DNA from: Mucilaginibacter defluvii
GTDB lineage: Bacteria > Bacteroidota > Bacteroidia > Sphingobacteriales > Sphingobacteriaceae
Assembly (NCBI RefSeq): GCF_039543225.1
Contig: NZ_BAABJI010000001.1
Location: 523,193-587,192, forward strand
DNA length: 64,000 nucleotides
Reading direction: 5' to 3'
This document shows positions 51,670 to 59,086 of this stretch, in pieces. Under the pieces are notes generated by a model. That model was given only the letters and a program-made list of their open reading frames with translations. It did not search any database and was not told the origin of the DNA. Positions within the stretch are counted from its first letter, which is position 1; the number at the start of each line of letters is the position of its first letter. A program made the position numbers and the translations under genes.

Positions 51670-52438
51670 GCTGTACCTCCTTTACAAAAACTTCCGACGC
51701 GGCAATGCGGCGGATCAAAAACTCATAATAAACATCCCTGCGCGCTTCGGGCTCCTCATTACCCAGCCAGCTAAGCGGTATCAGGTCAACTATGCTGCGG
51801 ATGCGCTCATTGGTCAGGATGGCCTTAAAATCGGCGTCGGCCTGCTCAATTTGTGTGGCCAACGGCAGCAGCACATGGTCTTTTATCTGCGTAAACGGGC
51901 GAAGCGACATTTCCTGCCAATTATCCCACGAGTGGTGAAAGTATAACGATGCGCCATGATCTATCAGCCACAACTCCTTATGCCAAACCAGCATGTTGGT
52001 GTTGCGCGGGGTACGGTCAACATTGGTCAGCAGGGCATCCAGCCATACAATGCGCGAAGCCAACTGTTCATCCAGGCGGGTAACCACCGGGTCGAACGTG
52101 ATAGCGCCCGACAGGTAATGCAGCGCCAGGTTAAGGCCAACGCTGGCTTTCAGCAAATCCTGTATCTCCTCGTCGGGTTCTGACCGTCCAAAGGCTGTGT
52201 CCAGGTTAGCGAATACCAGCTCGGGCACCCTGAAACCCAGCAGACGGGCAATCTCGCAGCCTATTAGCTCGGCAATCAGTGCCTTAACGCCCTGCCCGGC
52301 ACCCCTAAATTTGAGTACATATAAAAAATCATCGTCGGCCTCGGCAATGGCCGGCAGCGAGCCGCCCTCGCGCAGCGGTGTAACGTAACGGGTAACGTTT
52401 ACCGTGCGCAGTTCGGGCCTGAAATCCGCATTCTCCAT
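51647..52438 (-). CDS. HipA-like kinase (no HipB partner)
   Basis: The 263-aa protein has the catalytic features of HipA-type kinases: an invariant Lys in YVLKFRG (Lys43), the catalytic loop NVDRTPRNTNM (Asp141, Asn146) and the metal-binding DHG (Asp160, IDHGASLYF). It lacks the HipA N-terminal domain, and no HTH HipB gene is adjacent. Instead it overlaps the DUF3037 gene by 23 bases. The substrate is unknown. The ATG at 52438 (MENADFRPEL) is preferred to 52480, which would overlap the divergent peptidase region. Confidence 0.86.
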   Translation of the reverse strand: MENADFRPELRTVNVTRYVTPLREGGSLPAIAEADDDFLYVLKFRGAGQGVKALIAELIGCEIARLLGFRVPELVFANLDTAFGRSEPDEEIQDLLKASVGLNLALHYLSGAITFDPVVTRLDEQLASRIVWLDALLTNVDRTPRNTNMLVWHKELWLIDHGASLYFHHSWDNWQEMSLRPFTQIKDHVLLPLATQIEQADADFKAILTNERIRSIVDLIPLSWLGNEEPEARRDVYYEFLIRRIAASEVFVKEVQHARAATV

Positions 52439-52627
52439 CCGGCTAAAATAAGGCATTAATGTGAAATATACATTTTGCAAATGCCGCTTTGTAACAGCAA
52501 TATAACAAAGCAGGATAGAATATTACCTGATGATTTTCGGATTTTAACCACTGCGCCTATAAGTTATGTTTTACTGCACGAGTATCGTAATTTACTGCCA
52601 AATTTCCCTGAACAAGTATTTAAACAG

Positions 52628-54916
52628 ATGAACATCCGATCACTAATACCCTGTTTTGCCGCAACGGCGCTTATGTTTCAAACCGCATGGGCGCAGCAGC
52701 AAAAAAACGTGCCTTACATGCCTACGCAGCAGCAGGTGCTGCAATCATTCAGGCAGGCTAACGCATTAGATACCGCGCTGAAAAATATAGCCGTAGTAGC
52801 CAATGTAAATCCAAACTGGCAACCATCCGGAGATCGTTTTTGGTACAGGAAATCGCTTGATAACCGCGAGGTCGAATACTATATTGTTGATGCCGCTACA
52901 GGCAAAAAGCAAAAAGCATTTGACCAGGAACGCCTGGCCAAGGCCATTGAAAAGGTGACTGATAAAAAGGTTGACGGTAAAAGGCTTTGGATAAGCGATA
53001 TGTTTTTTAGTAATGATAATGGTAGCATAACCTTTAAAAGCGGTGCCGACTGGCTGAAATGTGATCTTAAAAACTATAAGGCTGAAAAAACTACCAAGCC
53101 CGACCAGCAGGCTTATAACCCTAATCGCCCGCTGCAACGCCGCCGGTACCGCTGGAGTGGTTTTTATACCGATTCGGTATCGCCAGACAGGCAATGGACG
53201 GCGACGCAAAAGAAAGGCAATCTGGTCATAAAAAATAAAAACTCCGGCGAAGAGATTGCTTTAAGTACCGACGGAACGTCTGAGGTGCCTTATAACGAGT
53301 TTGCTTGGTCGCCTGACGGGAAGTATATCATTGGCTATCGTGTCACCTATAAGAAAATAAAGGATGTTTATTATGTGCTGAGTTCGGTTGAGGGCACCAC
53401 CCGCGGCCAGTTACGCAGCCATGATTATGCCCAACCCGGTGATGATTTTACCAGCTATGAGCCTTTTATTTTCAACGTAAAAACAAAAAAGCAACTGAAG
53501 GTTGAGGCCGATAAGATAGACTTTTTTGGCGCGCCAGAACTACACTTCCGCGAAGGTAATAGCCGATACTTTACTTTTGAGAAGGTTGACCGCGGGCATC
53601 AGCGTTTCAGGCTGATAGAGGTGGATTGCCAAACCGGAAAAACGCGTAATATTATTGATGAACGTACCAAAACGTTTATTTATGAGCAGCGGATATTTAC
53701 CTATTATCTGCCCAAAACCAACGAAGCGGTATGGGTAACCGAGCAGGATGGTTGGCGGCACGCTTACCTGGTAAATACACTTACCGGCAAGCAACAACTG
53801 ATAACCAAAGGCAACTGGGTGCTGCGCGATATTGATAGTGTTGACGTACAAAAAAGGCAGTTATGGTTTAAAGGCAGCGGCATGAACGCTGGTGAGGACC
53901 CTTACTTTATACACTATTACCGCATTGGTTTTAACGGCAAGGGCTTAATTGACCTGACCCCCGGAAAAGGCAACCACCAGGTAACTTACTCGCCGGATAG
54001 AAAGTACATGATCGATGCTTACTCACAGGTTAACGTAGCGCCCGTGGTAGCTTTGCGCAATACCGCCACAGGTAAAAAGATAGCCGATTTAGAAATGGGC
54101 GATCTGTCAAAATTATTGGCTACCGGCGTTAAACTGCCAGAGGTTTTTGTGGCTAAGGCCCGCGACGGTAAAACGGATATCTGGGGTGTGGTTTATCGCC
54201 CGGCCAATATGGATCCGAACAAGGCCTACCCGGTTATTGAAAACATCTACGCCGGTCCGCAGGACTCATTTGTACCCAAAAATTTCGCAGCTGTTAACGA
54301 GATGCAGAGCATTGCCCAACTGGGTTTTATTGTAGTGCAGATAGATGGCATGGGTACGGCAAACCGCTCAAAGGCTTTTCATGACGTATGCTGGAAAAAT
54401 CTGGCTGATGCCGGTTTTGAGGATCGTATTTTGTGGATGAAGGCACTTGCCGCTAAATATCCACAGGTTGACGTAAGTAGGGTAGGTTTATACGGCACCT
54501 CGGCCGGCGGACAAAATGCCGCGGGCGGCCTGCTGTTTCACCCGGAATTTTATAAGGTGGGCGTAGCCGCCTGTGGTTGTCATGATAACCGTATTGACAA
54601 GCAATGGTGGAATGAGCAGTGGATGGGTTACCCGGTTGGTCCGCATTATGGCGCGCAATCAAACATTACCAATGCAGCCAAACTTCAAGGTAACTTAATG
54701 CTGATCGTAGGGGAGGCCGATGAGAACGTTCCGCCTGAATCAACCCTGCGTTTCGCGGATGAGTTGATAAAGGCTAACAAGGATTTTGAGCTGCTGGTTA
54801 TACCGGGCATGGGCCATAGCGATGGCGGTGTATACGGCCGCCGCAGTAAAAAGAATTTCTTTATCAAACACCTGCTCAAAACCGAGCCACCGGTTAGGGG
54901 TAGCGAAGGGATTTAA
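52628..54916 (+). CDS. S9-family (DPP IV-type) serine peptidase, exported
   Basis: The 762-aa protein has a signal peptide (MNIRSLIPCFAATALMFQTAWA), a beta-propeller DPP IV N-terminal domain (about 80-500, with WSPDGKYI blades) and a C-terminal alpha/beta-hydrolase catalytic domain (about 520-760). The catalytic triad is Ser625 (YGTSAGG), Asp698 (EADENVPP) and His730 (GMGHSDGG). It probably removes N-terminal dipeptides in the periplasm or at the cell surface. The ATG at 52628 is chosen because it starts the signal peptide; an upstream ORF extension to 52475 has none. Confidence 0.92.
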   Translation: MNIRSLIPCFAATALMFQTAWAQQQKNVPYMPTQQQVLQSFRQANALDTALKNIAVVANVNPNWQPSGDRFWYRKSLDNREVEYYIVDAATGKKQKAFDQERLAKAIEKVTDKKVDGKRLWISDMFFSNDNGSITFKSGADWLKCDLKNYKAEKTTKPDQQAYNPNRPLQRRRYRWSGFYTDSVSPDRQWTATQKKGNLVIKNKNSGEEIALSTDGTSEVPYNEFAWSPDGKYIIGYRVTYKKIKDVYYVLSSVEGTTRGQLRSHDYAQPGDDFTSYEPFIFNVKTKKQLKVEADKIDFFGAPELHFREGNSRYFTFEKVDRGHQRFRLIEVDCQTGKTRNIIDERTKTFIYEQRIFTYYLPKTNEAVWVTEQDGWRHAYLVNTLTGKQQLITKGNWVLRDIDSVDVQKRQLWFKGSGMNAGEDPYFIHYYRIGFNGKGLIDLTPGKGNHQVTYSPDRKYMIDAYSQVNVAPVVALRNTATGKKIADLEMGDLSKLLATGVKLPEVFVAKARDGKTDIWGVVYRPANMDPNKAYPVIENIYAGPQDSFVPKNFAAVNEMQSIAQLGFIVVQIDGMGTANRSKAFHDVCWKNLADAGFEDRILWMKALAAKYPQVDVSRVGLYGTSAGGQNAAGGLLFHPEFYKVGVAACGCHDNRIDKQWWNEQWMGYPVGPHYGAQSNITNAAKLQGNLMLIVGEADENVPPESTLRFADELIKANKDFELLVIPGMGHSDGGVYGRRSKKNFFIKHLLKTEPPVRGSEGI

Positions 54917-54917
54917 T

Positions 54918-54956
54918 AAACAACAACTGCCGGGTTTTACCTGGCAGTTGTTGTTT
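54918..54956. terminator. Bidirectional terminator overlapping the GH43 3' end
   Basis: A perfect 14-bp stem AAACAACAACTGCC/GGCAGTTGTTGTTT with an 11-base loop. The right arm and part of the loop lie inside the last codons of the convergent GH43 gene. Confidence 0.82.
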
Positions 54957-57900
54957 TAGGCTGTACCAGTTTAAAATATTTAAATCTGCCATAAGCGCTG
55001 CGCCCGCCATAAATGGCCTGATACAAACCGATTTGAAGGGGTTTACCATCCAGATCAGGGCGCAGTACCGGGCTGCCGGGCAGGTTGTTCCAACGTTTAC
55101 CATCATTACTGCCGCGCAGGTAAAACAAGTTGCCGCTGCACTGTATCTGCAAGTGCGGGTAAAAATCAAATCCCGATTGGTTATTGCTTTGCATACGGTT
55201 GCCGTTATGCAGGTTAGTAACCAGGTTGCCCACACTCCATGCGGTAAAAATACCGTTCTGTACCAGTTCGTCGGTTTTGTCTGAGCTATCTGTCGCCAGC
55301 CTAACCATTAAACCTGCTTCGTTTGATCCTGAAACTTTTTTCTCACGCAAGCCGCTCACATCAGTAACCTGAGTTTCGGCCACAAAATTACCGGTAACGG
55401 TTTTATAAAGGAACGGGCCATAAGGCTTATTCCCGTCCCATTTTGAGTCGGTTGATGCAAGCAGCAAGCCGCCGGTATCAACGGCTATTTGATCGGCCGT
55501 TTGCTGAGTGGCTTTGCCGATGAAATCTGCCCAAACCGTGCCCTTTGCGCCGGTGGTTAAATAGTTGTGCGGCTTGTTAAAATAATCGCGCAGCGTAATG
55601 AAATTCTTGGCCGATGTAGTTAACTTAAACGCTTTAGTACTTGCGGATATATTGCCCGATGCATCGCGCGTTTTTAAGGTGTAGCTGTAACCGGTGTTAG
55701 GCTGCAGGCCATCGTTCACAAAATAGGATTCGTTCGTCCACCCGCTTGATCGCCCACCGGCATGGCCGGTTGTTTCGGTAAAGTAATATTGCCTGCCGCT
55801 GTTGCCGGTGGTATCGGCCTGCATGGCAATCATGTCCGGACTTAATGCCTTTGGATTTTCAATTATCAATGGCGCTTTAGAAGGTGTCCTTAGTTTATTC
55901 TGCCATGCTGTGCTGAGCAAGTGCAGTTCGTTATTGCTAAGTGTTTCGTTAAATATGATCAATTCGGCAATGCTGTTAACAGGCACACGCTTGCCATCTA
56001 TATCTATATCGGATGAAAGGGTATATCCATCATCATTTTTGATAAGCGGAGAACCAGCGGCAACCTCTTTACCATCCACAAATGATTTTGTATTGCTGCC
56101 GTTTGCCGCTATAGTTAGATAATGCCATCTTTCAAAACCGTCTATTGCTCCGTAAAAAGCCATGCCCAACGTGTAGGTTGGCAACGGTTGCCCGCTTTTT
56201 AGGTGGATGCTTTTGATATTTGCAACTGCCATCCGTCCGGCTACATCTTTAACTTCGAGGTCAGCGTTCCCGGAGAATCGTCCACCTGCGGCACCTTCGT
56301 TTACCCATTGGTTGAGTTGGCCATAATTTAGTTTAGACGCGTCGAAGTAGTAGCCGATAGGCTCTTTAGTAATAGCAGATGCCAAGGCTGTTACCGCCGA
56401 ATCCGTAAGTGCATAATCATACACCTGCAAGGCGGATATAGCCCCGCTAAACCCGGTACGGCTATCATCCAACCCGCCGATCAGCATATTTTTGGCCGGG
56501 CGTAAAAAAAGCATCTTGCCTTCGCTGTTATCCGGCTTGCCGTCAATAAAAATTTTCTCGATACTGCCATTAAAGGTAACGGCTATGTGATGCCATTTAG
56601 CTGCTTCGGGCGTGTTGATATAAGCGATATCGCCCCAGCCCCAGTGCTGCACCGCGCCAAAATCCTTACTGCTACCGTAACCGAATATGGCGTTGCTCAG
56701 GTCGTAATCACCATTGGTCCAGGTAAGGTAAGGCTCTTCCGGTTGGATGGCAGGGTTATAGATCCAGGCCGATACGGTATAGCTGCTGTTACCGGTTAAT
56801 GATAAGGGTACCTTAAAATCAGATCCCAGTCGTTCACTCCCGGTAAATACCAGCGCCTTGCGACCGGCTACCATGTCTGCTACCGGGGCATTGCTCCCCG
56901 CGGTGAAGTTGCCGCCCTGTTTGCCCTGGTTTGCCCACTTTTTAACCGCTTCGCCCGGCATCAGTTTATCAGCATTCACATCTACCAACATACCTTGATG
57001 TTGCACATCTGGTTGTTTGGCTGAGGCTATGATGTCGTTTTGAGGCAGCGCAAGATCGGTACCATAAACTTTTACATTCCATATCGCTTTGTACAGGCCG
57101 GGGTATTCCGTGTTATATATGGTGATCCGGATGTAGCGGGCTTTAACATTTGCTTTATCAACCATGGGGCTGCCATGTTGAAGGTTATCAGTTCTGTCGG
57201 CAAAGGTTTGCCATTGTTTGCCATCCGTAGAGTATTCAATCAAATATTGATAATACCAGGTAGGATATTCAAACTGGGTGAGTACGGTTTTCACCGTTTG
57301 GGTTTTACCCAGATCAACCTGCAGCCAGGCGGGGGATTGATTTCCGCCTGATTTCCAGAGGGTGCCGTTGTTGTTATCGAGGGCAAATTCCGGCTTAAAA
57401 TCCTCACTGTAAAACGAAGAGGCAGTAACCGGTTTTTGGTAGGCCAGGTCGGGAGCCGTGATGGTATTTTTAGCCAAAAAGCCGATGCCTGTATGTGTCG
57501 GAATTACTTTTTCAATATTGCCATCTTTATCAAAAACCAATTTATCGGCACAAACCTGCCGGTGAAAGCCGCCGCCCGAATGCGGGTTGTTATGCCGGTG
57601 GTAAACTATATAATACTCACCATTAACCTCAATAACAGATTGATGGCCCGGGCCGTGTACCGTACCATCGGCATTGGTGGTAAGTATGGGGTTGTTTTTA
57701 CCGTAGGTGAATGGCCCCATCGGGCCTTTGTTGCTCATTACATATTGCACACGGTAAGTTTCGTTTTCGCAATAGCCCGATGAATAGGTGAGGTAATAGA
57801 TACCCTTGCGTTTAAACATGAACGGCGCTTCAAAAAAATCTTTAGCGATGGTGTTAGGCACCTTATCCAGCACCGAAAAGGTTTTCATATCGGCATTAAG

Positions 57901-58437
57901 CCTGCCAACGCCCGCGCCGCTGTTGGGGTATATTCCCCAGGTACCCCAGTGCATGTAAAACTGTCCGTCGTCATCCCTGAAGGTTTGCCCATCCAGCGTG
58001 ATTACGTTGGGTACCATTAAGTTTGATACGATGGATATATTGTCCGCGTTCAACGGTGTCCAGGGGCCGACAGGGGTATTACTCCATGCACCAAAAATTT
58101 CAACGGGCTGGCAGTAGTACATGTAGTATTTACCATCATTACCCAAAGTAACATCGGGCGCCCAGATGAATTTGGTGGTTGGCCAGTTCATGTCGTGCAT
58201 GATCCAGTTCACAAAATCCTTTGATGTCCATACCTGCGATGGGCCGTGGCCGCCGCCATTGCCATCGGTAGTGGCGTAAATGTAATAGGTGTCGCCAAAT
58301 TTTTTAACGGTCGGGTCGGCAAAGTAGCCGGGGATGATCGGGTTGCCGTTACCCGGCTGCTGCGCGGCATTAGGCTGCGCAAATAATGGATAAGCAAACA
58401 GCATCAGTATCAGCAACAGGCAGGCGCTACGCGGCAT
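54937..58437 (-). CDS. Multi-domain family 43 glycoside hydrolase, exported
   Basis: The 1166-aa protein has a signal peptide (residues 1-20) and a five-bladed GH43 catalytic domain (about 25-320, with the catalytic-base Asp in YFADPTVKKFGDTYYIY and the probable acid Glu in FFEAPFMFKRKG). It is followed by an F5/8-type (CBM32) domain (about 330-465), a LamG/concanavalin-like domain (470-690), a second shorter LamG-like part (700-850), an FN3-like segment (860-945) and a C-terminal beta-sandwich domain (about 950-1166). GH43 enzymes act on arabinan or xylan; the linkage is not predictable. No SusCD genes adjoin it. Confidence 0.92.
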   Translation of the reverse strand: MPRSACLLLILMLFAYPLFAQPNAAQQPGNGNPIIPGYFADPTVKKFGDTYYIYATTDGNGGGHGPSQVWTSKDFVNWIMHDMNWPTTKFIWAPDVTLGNDGKYYMYYCQPVEIFGAWSNTPVGPWTPLNADNISIVSNLMVPNVITLDGQTFRDDDGQFYMHWGTWGIYPNSGAGVGRLNADMKTFSVLDKVPNTIAKDFFEAPFMFKRKGIYYLTYSSGYCENETYRVQYVMSNKGPMGPFTYGKNNPILTTNADGTVHGPGHQSVIEVNGEYYIVYHRHNNPHSGGGFHRQVCADKLVFDKDGNIEKVIPTHTGIGFLAKNTITAPDLAYQKPVTASSFYSEDFKPEFALDNNNGTLWKSGGNQSPAWLQVDLGKTQTVKTVLTQFEYPTWYYQYLIEYSTDGKQWQTFADRTDNLQHGSPMVDKANVKARYIRITIYNTEYPGLYKAIWNVKVYGTDLALPQNDIIASAKQPDVQHQGMLVDVNADKLMPGEAVKKWANQGKQGGNFTAGSNAPVADMVAGRKALVFTGSERLGSDFKVPLSLTGNSSYTVSAWIYNPAIQPEEPYLTWTNGDYDLSNAIFGYGSSKDFGAVQHWGWGDIAYINTPEAAKWHHIAVTFNGSIEKIFIDGKPDNSEGKMLFLRPAKNMLIGGLDDSRTGFSGAISALQVYDYALTDSAVTALASAITKEPIGYYFDASKLNYGQLNQWVNEGAAGGRFSGNADLEVKDVAGRMAVANIKSIHLKSGQPLPTYTLGMAFYGAIDGFERWHYLTIAANGSNTKSFVDGKEVAAGSPLIKNDDGYTLSSDIDIDGKRVPVNSIAELIIFNETLSNNELHLLSTAWQNKLRTPSKAPLIIENPKALSPDMIAMQADTTGNSGRQYYFTETTGHAGGRSSGWTNESYFVNDGLQPNTGYSYTLKTRDASGNISASTKAFKLTTSAKNFITLRDYFNKPHNYLTTGAKGTVWADFIGKATQQTADQIAVDTGGLLLASTDSKWDGNKPYGPFLYKTVTGNFVAETQVTDVSGLREKKVSGSNEAGLMVRLATDSSDKTDELVQNGIFTAWSVGNLVTNLHNGNRMQSNNQSGFDFYPHLQIQCSGNLFYLRGSNDGKRWNNLPGSPVLRPDLDGKPLQIGLYQAIYGGRSAYGRFKYFKLVQPKTTTAR

Positions 58438-58600
58438 ATATAAATCAAGCTAAGTTTAAACCGACCAATGTAGTTAATGAAGTAAGTGGTTTTGTCGCTT
58501 AAATTAGCTGTTAGTAGCCGTTAATTATCTTAGTACCTCATCTCAGCCCTCTTAAAAGGTATTTAAAGAACTTTTCTACTAAGAAAACGAGTATAGGGCT

Positions 58601-58720
58601 GCCGGAAAACCGGGCCAAGGAGTATGGCCTGTGGGTGGAAGGTTTTTTCCGGCTTGACTTTTGGTTACTTTGTGTCTAAGACAAAGTAACTGGGCCCTGC
58701 GCCCAAGAGCAGACTGACGA
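58601..58720. repeat. Structured interspersed repeat, module M1 copy C
   Basis: GCCGGAAAACC and GGTTTTTTCCGGC (58601-58653) form a stem that differs from copy A (GGCAG/CTGCC) by paired, compensating substitutions. Then come GTTACTTTGT/ACAAAGTAAC (perfect), TGGGC-cctgc-GCCCA and AGAGCAGACTGACGA. It is homologous to 32321-32440. It lies in the 646-base gap between the GH43 gene and copA. Confidence 0.87.
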
Positions 58721-58804
58721 CGTATCAAGCACAAATATCCTGATAAAAGCACCATCATTGCTAATGAGCACAGGGATGTACTGACCCGAGCGTTAGTGGT
58801 TGTC

Positions 58805-58832
58805 ACTTTCTTTTTTGCAGAAAAAAGAAAGT
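58805..58832. repeat. 12-bp perfect hairpin between M1 and M2 of copy C
   Basis: ACTTTCTTTTTT-gcag-AAAAAAGAAAGT. It occupies the place of the TTTCTTTTG-agcgat-CAAAAGAAA hairpin that precedes M2 copies A1 and A2. The flanking GGTT...AACC extends the stem with a 3-base bulge. Confidence 0.82.
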
Positions 58833-58895
58833 AACCAAAGAAGCCTTAGCGTAGCGATCTCATGAGCGCCAATAAAAAACAACAGCGAATAAACT

Positions 58896-58969
58896 GCCGG
58901 CTACGTCCTGCCCGGTGAAAGGTCGTGCTTTGGCAAGGCTTGTGCTGCTCCGGGCATTCCTGATGCCGG
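58896..58969. repeat. Structured interspersed repeat, module M2 core copy C
   Basis: The 74-bp core matches 32175-32248 at 68 of 74 bases by eye, with the same GCCGGC start, AAAG...CTTT hairpin and CTGATGCCGG end. The differences concentrate in the hairpin loop and the strand after it. Confidence 0.9.
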
Positions 58970-59028
58970 TAGGATTGGATATTTGCTGTTTGTGCTTTTG
59001 TATATGGTATGATAATTCTATAAATCTT

Positions 59029-59044
59029 TTACATAATGATGTAA
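59029..59044 (+). promoter_or_regulatory. Candidate operator upstream of copA
   Basis: A perfect palindrome TTACAT-aatg-ATGTAA lies 23 bases before the -7 box, at the position where the -33 element would normally be. It may be a site for the downstream AraC-type regulator or for a dimeric repressor. No second copy was seen in the window. Confidence 0.5.
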
Positions 59045-59066
59045 GAGATGAGCGCATTGCTATGGG

Positions 59067-59074
59067 TAAATTTG
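59067..59074 (+). promoter_or_regulatory. -7 box of the copper operon
   Basis: TAAATTTG fits TAnnTTTG and ends 12 bases before the first copA ATG. The -33 element is not recognisable, consistent with activator dependence. Confidence 0.55.
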
Positions 59075-59086
59075 TAATATAAATTA

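Noticed and set aside
52475..52627. 51-residue N-terminal extension of the S9 peptidase
   Set aside because: The extension has no signal peptide, while the ATG at 52628 begins a perfect one.
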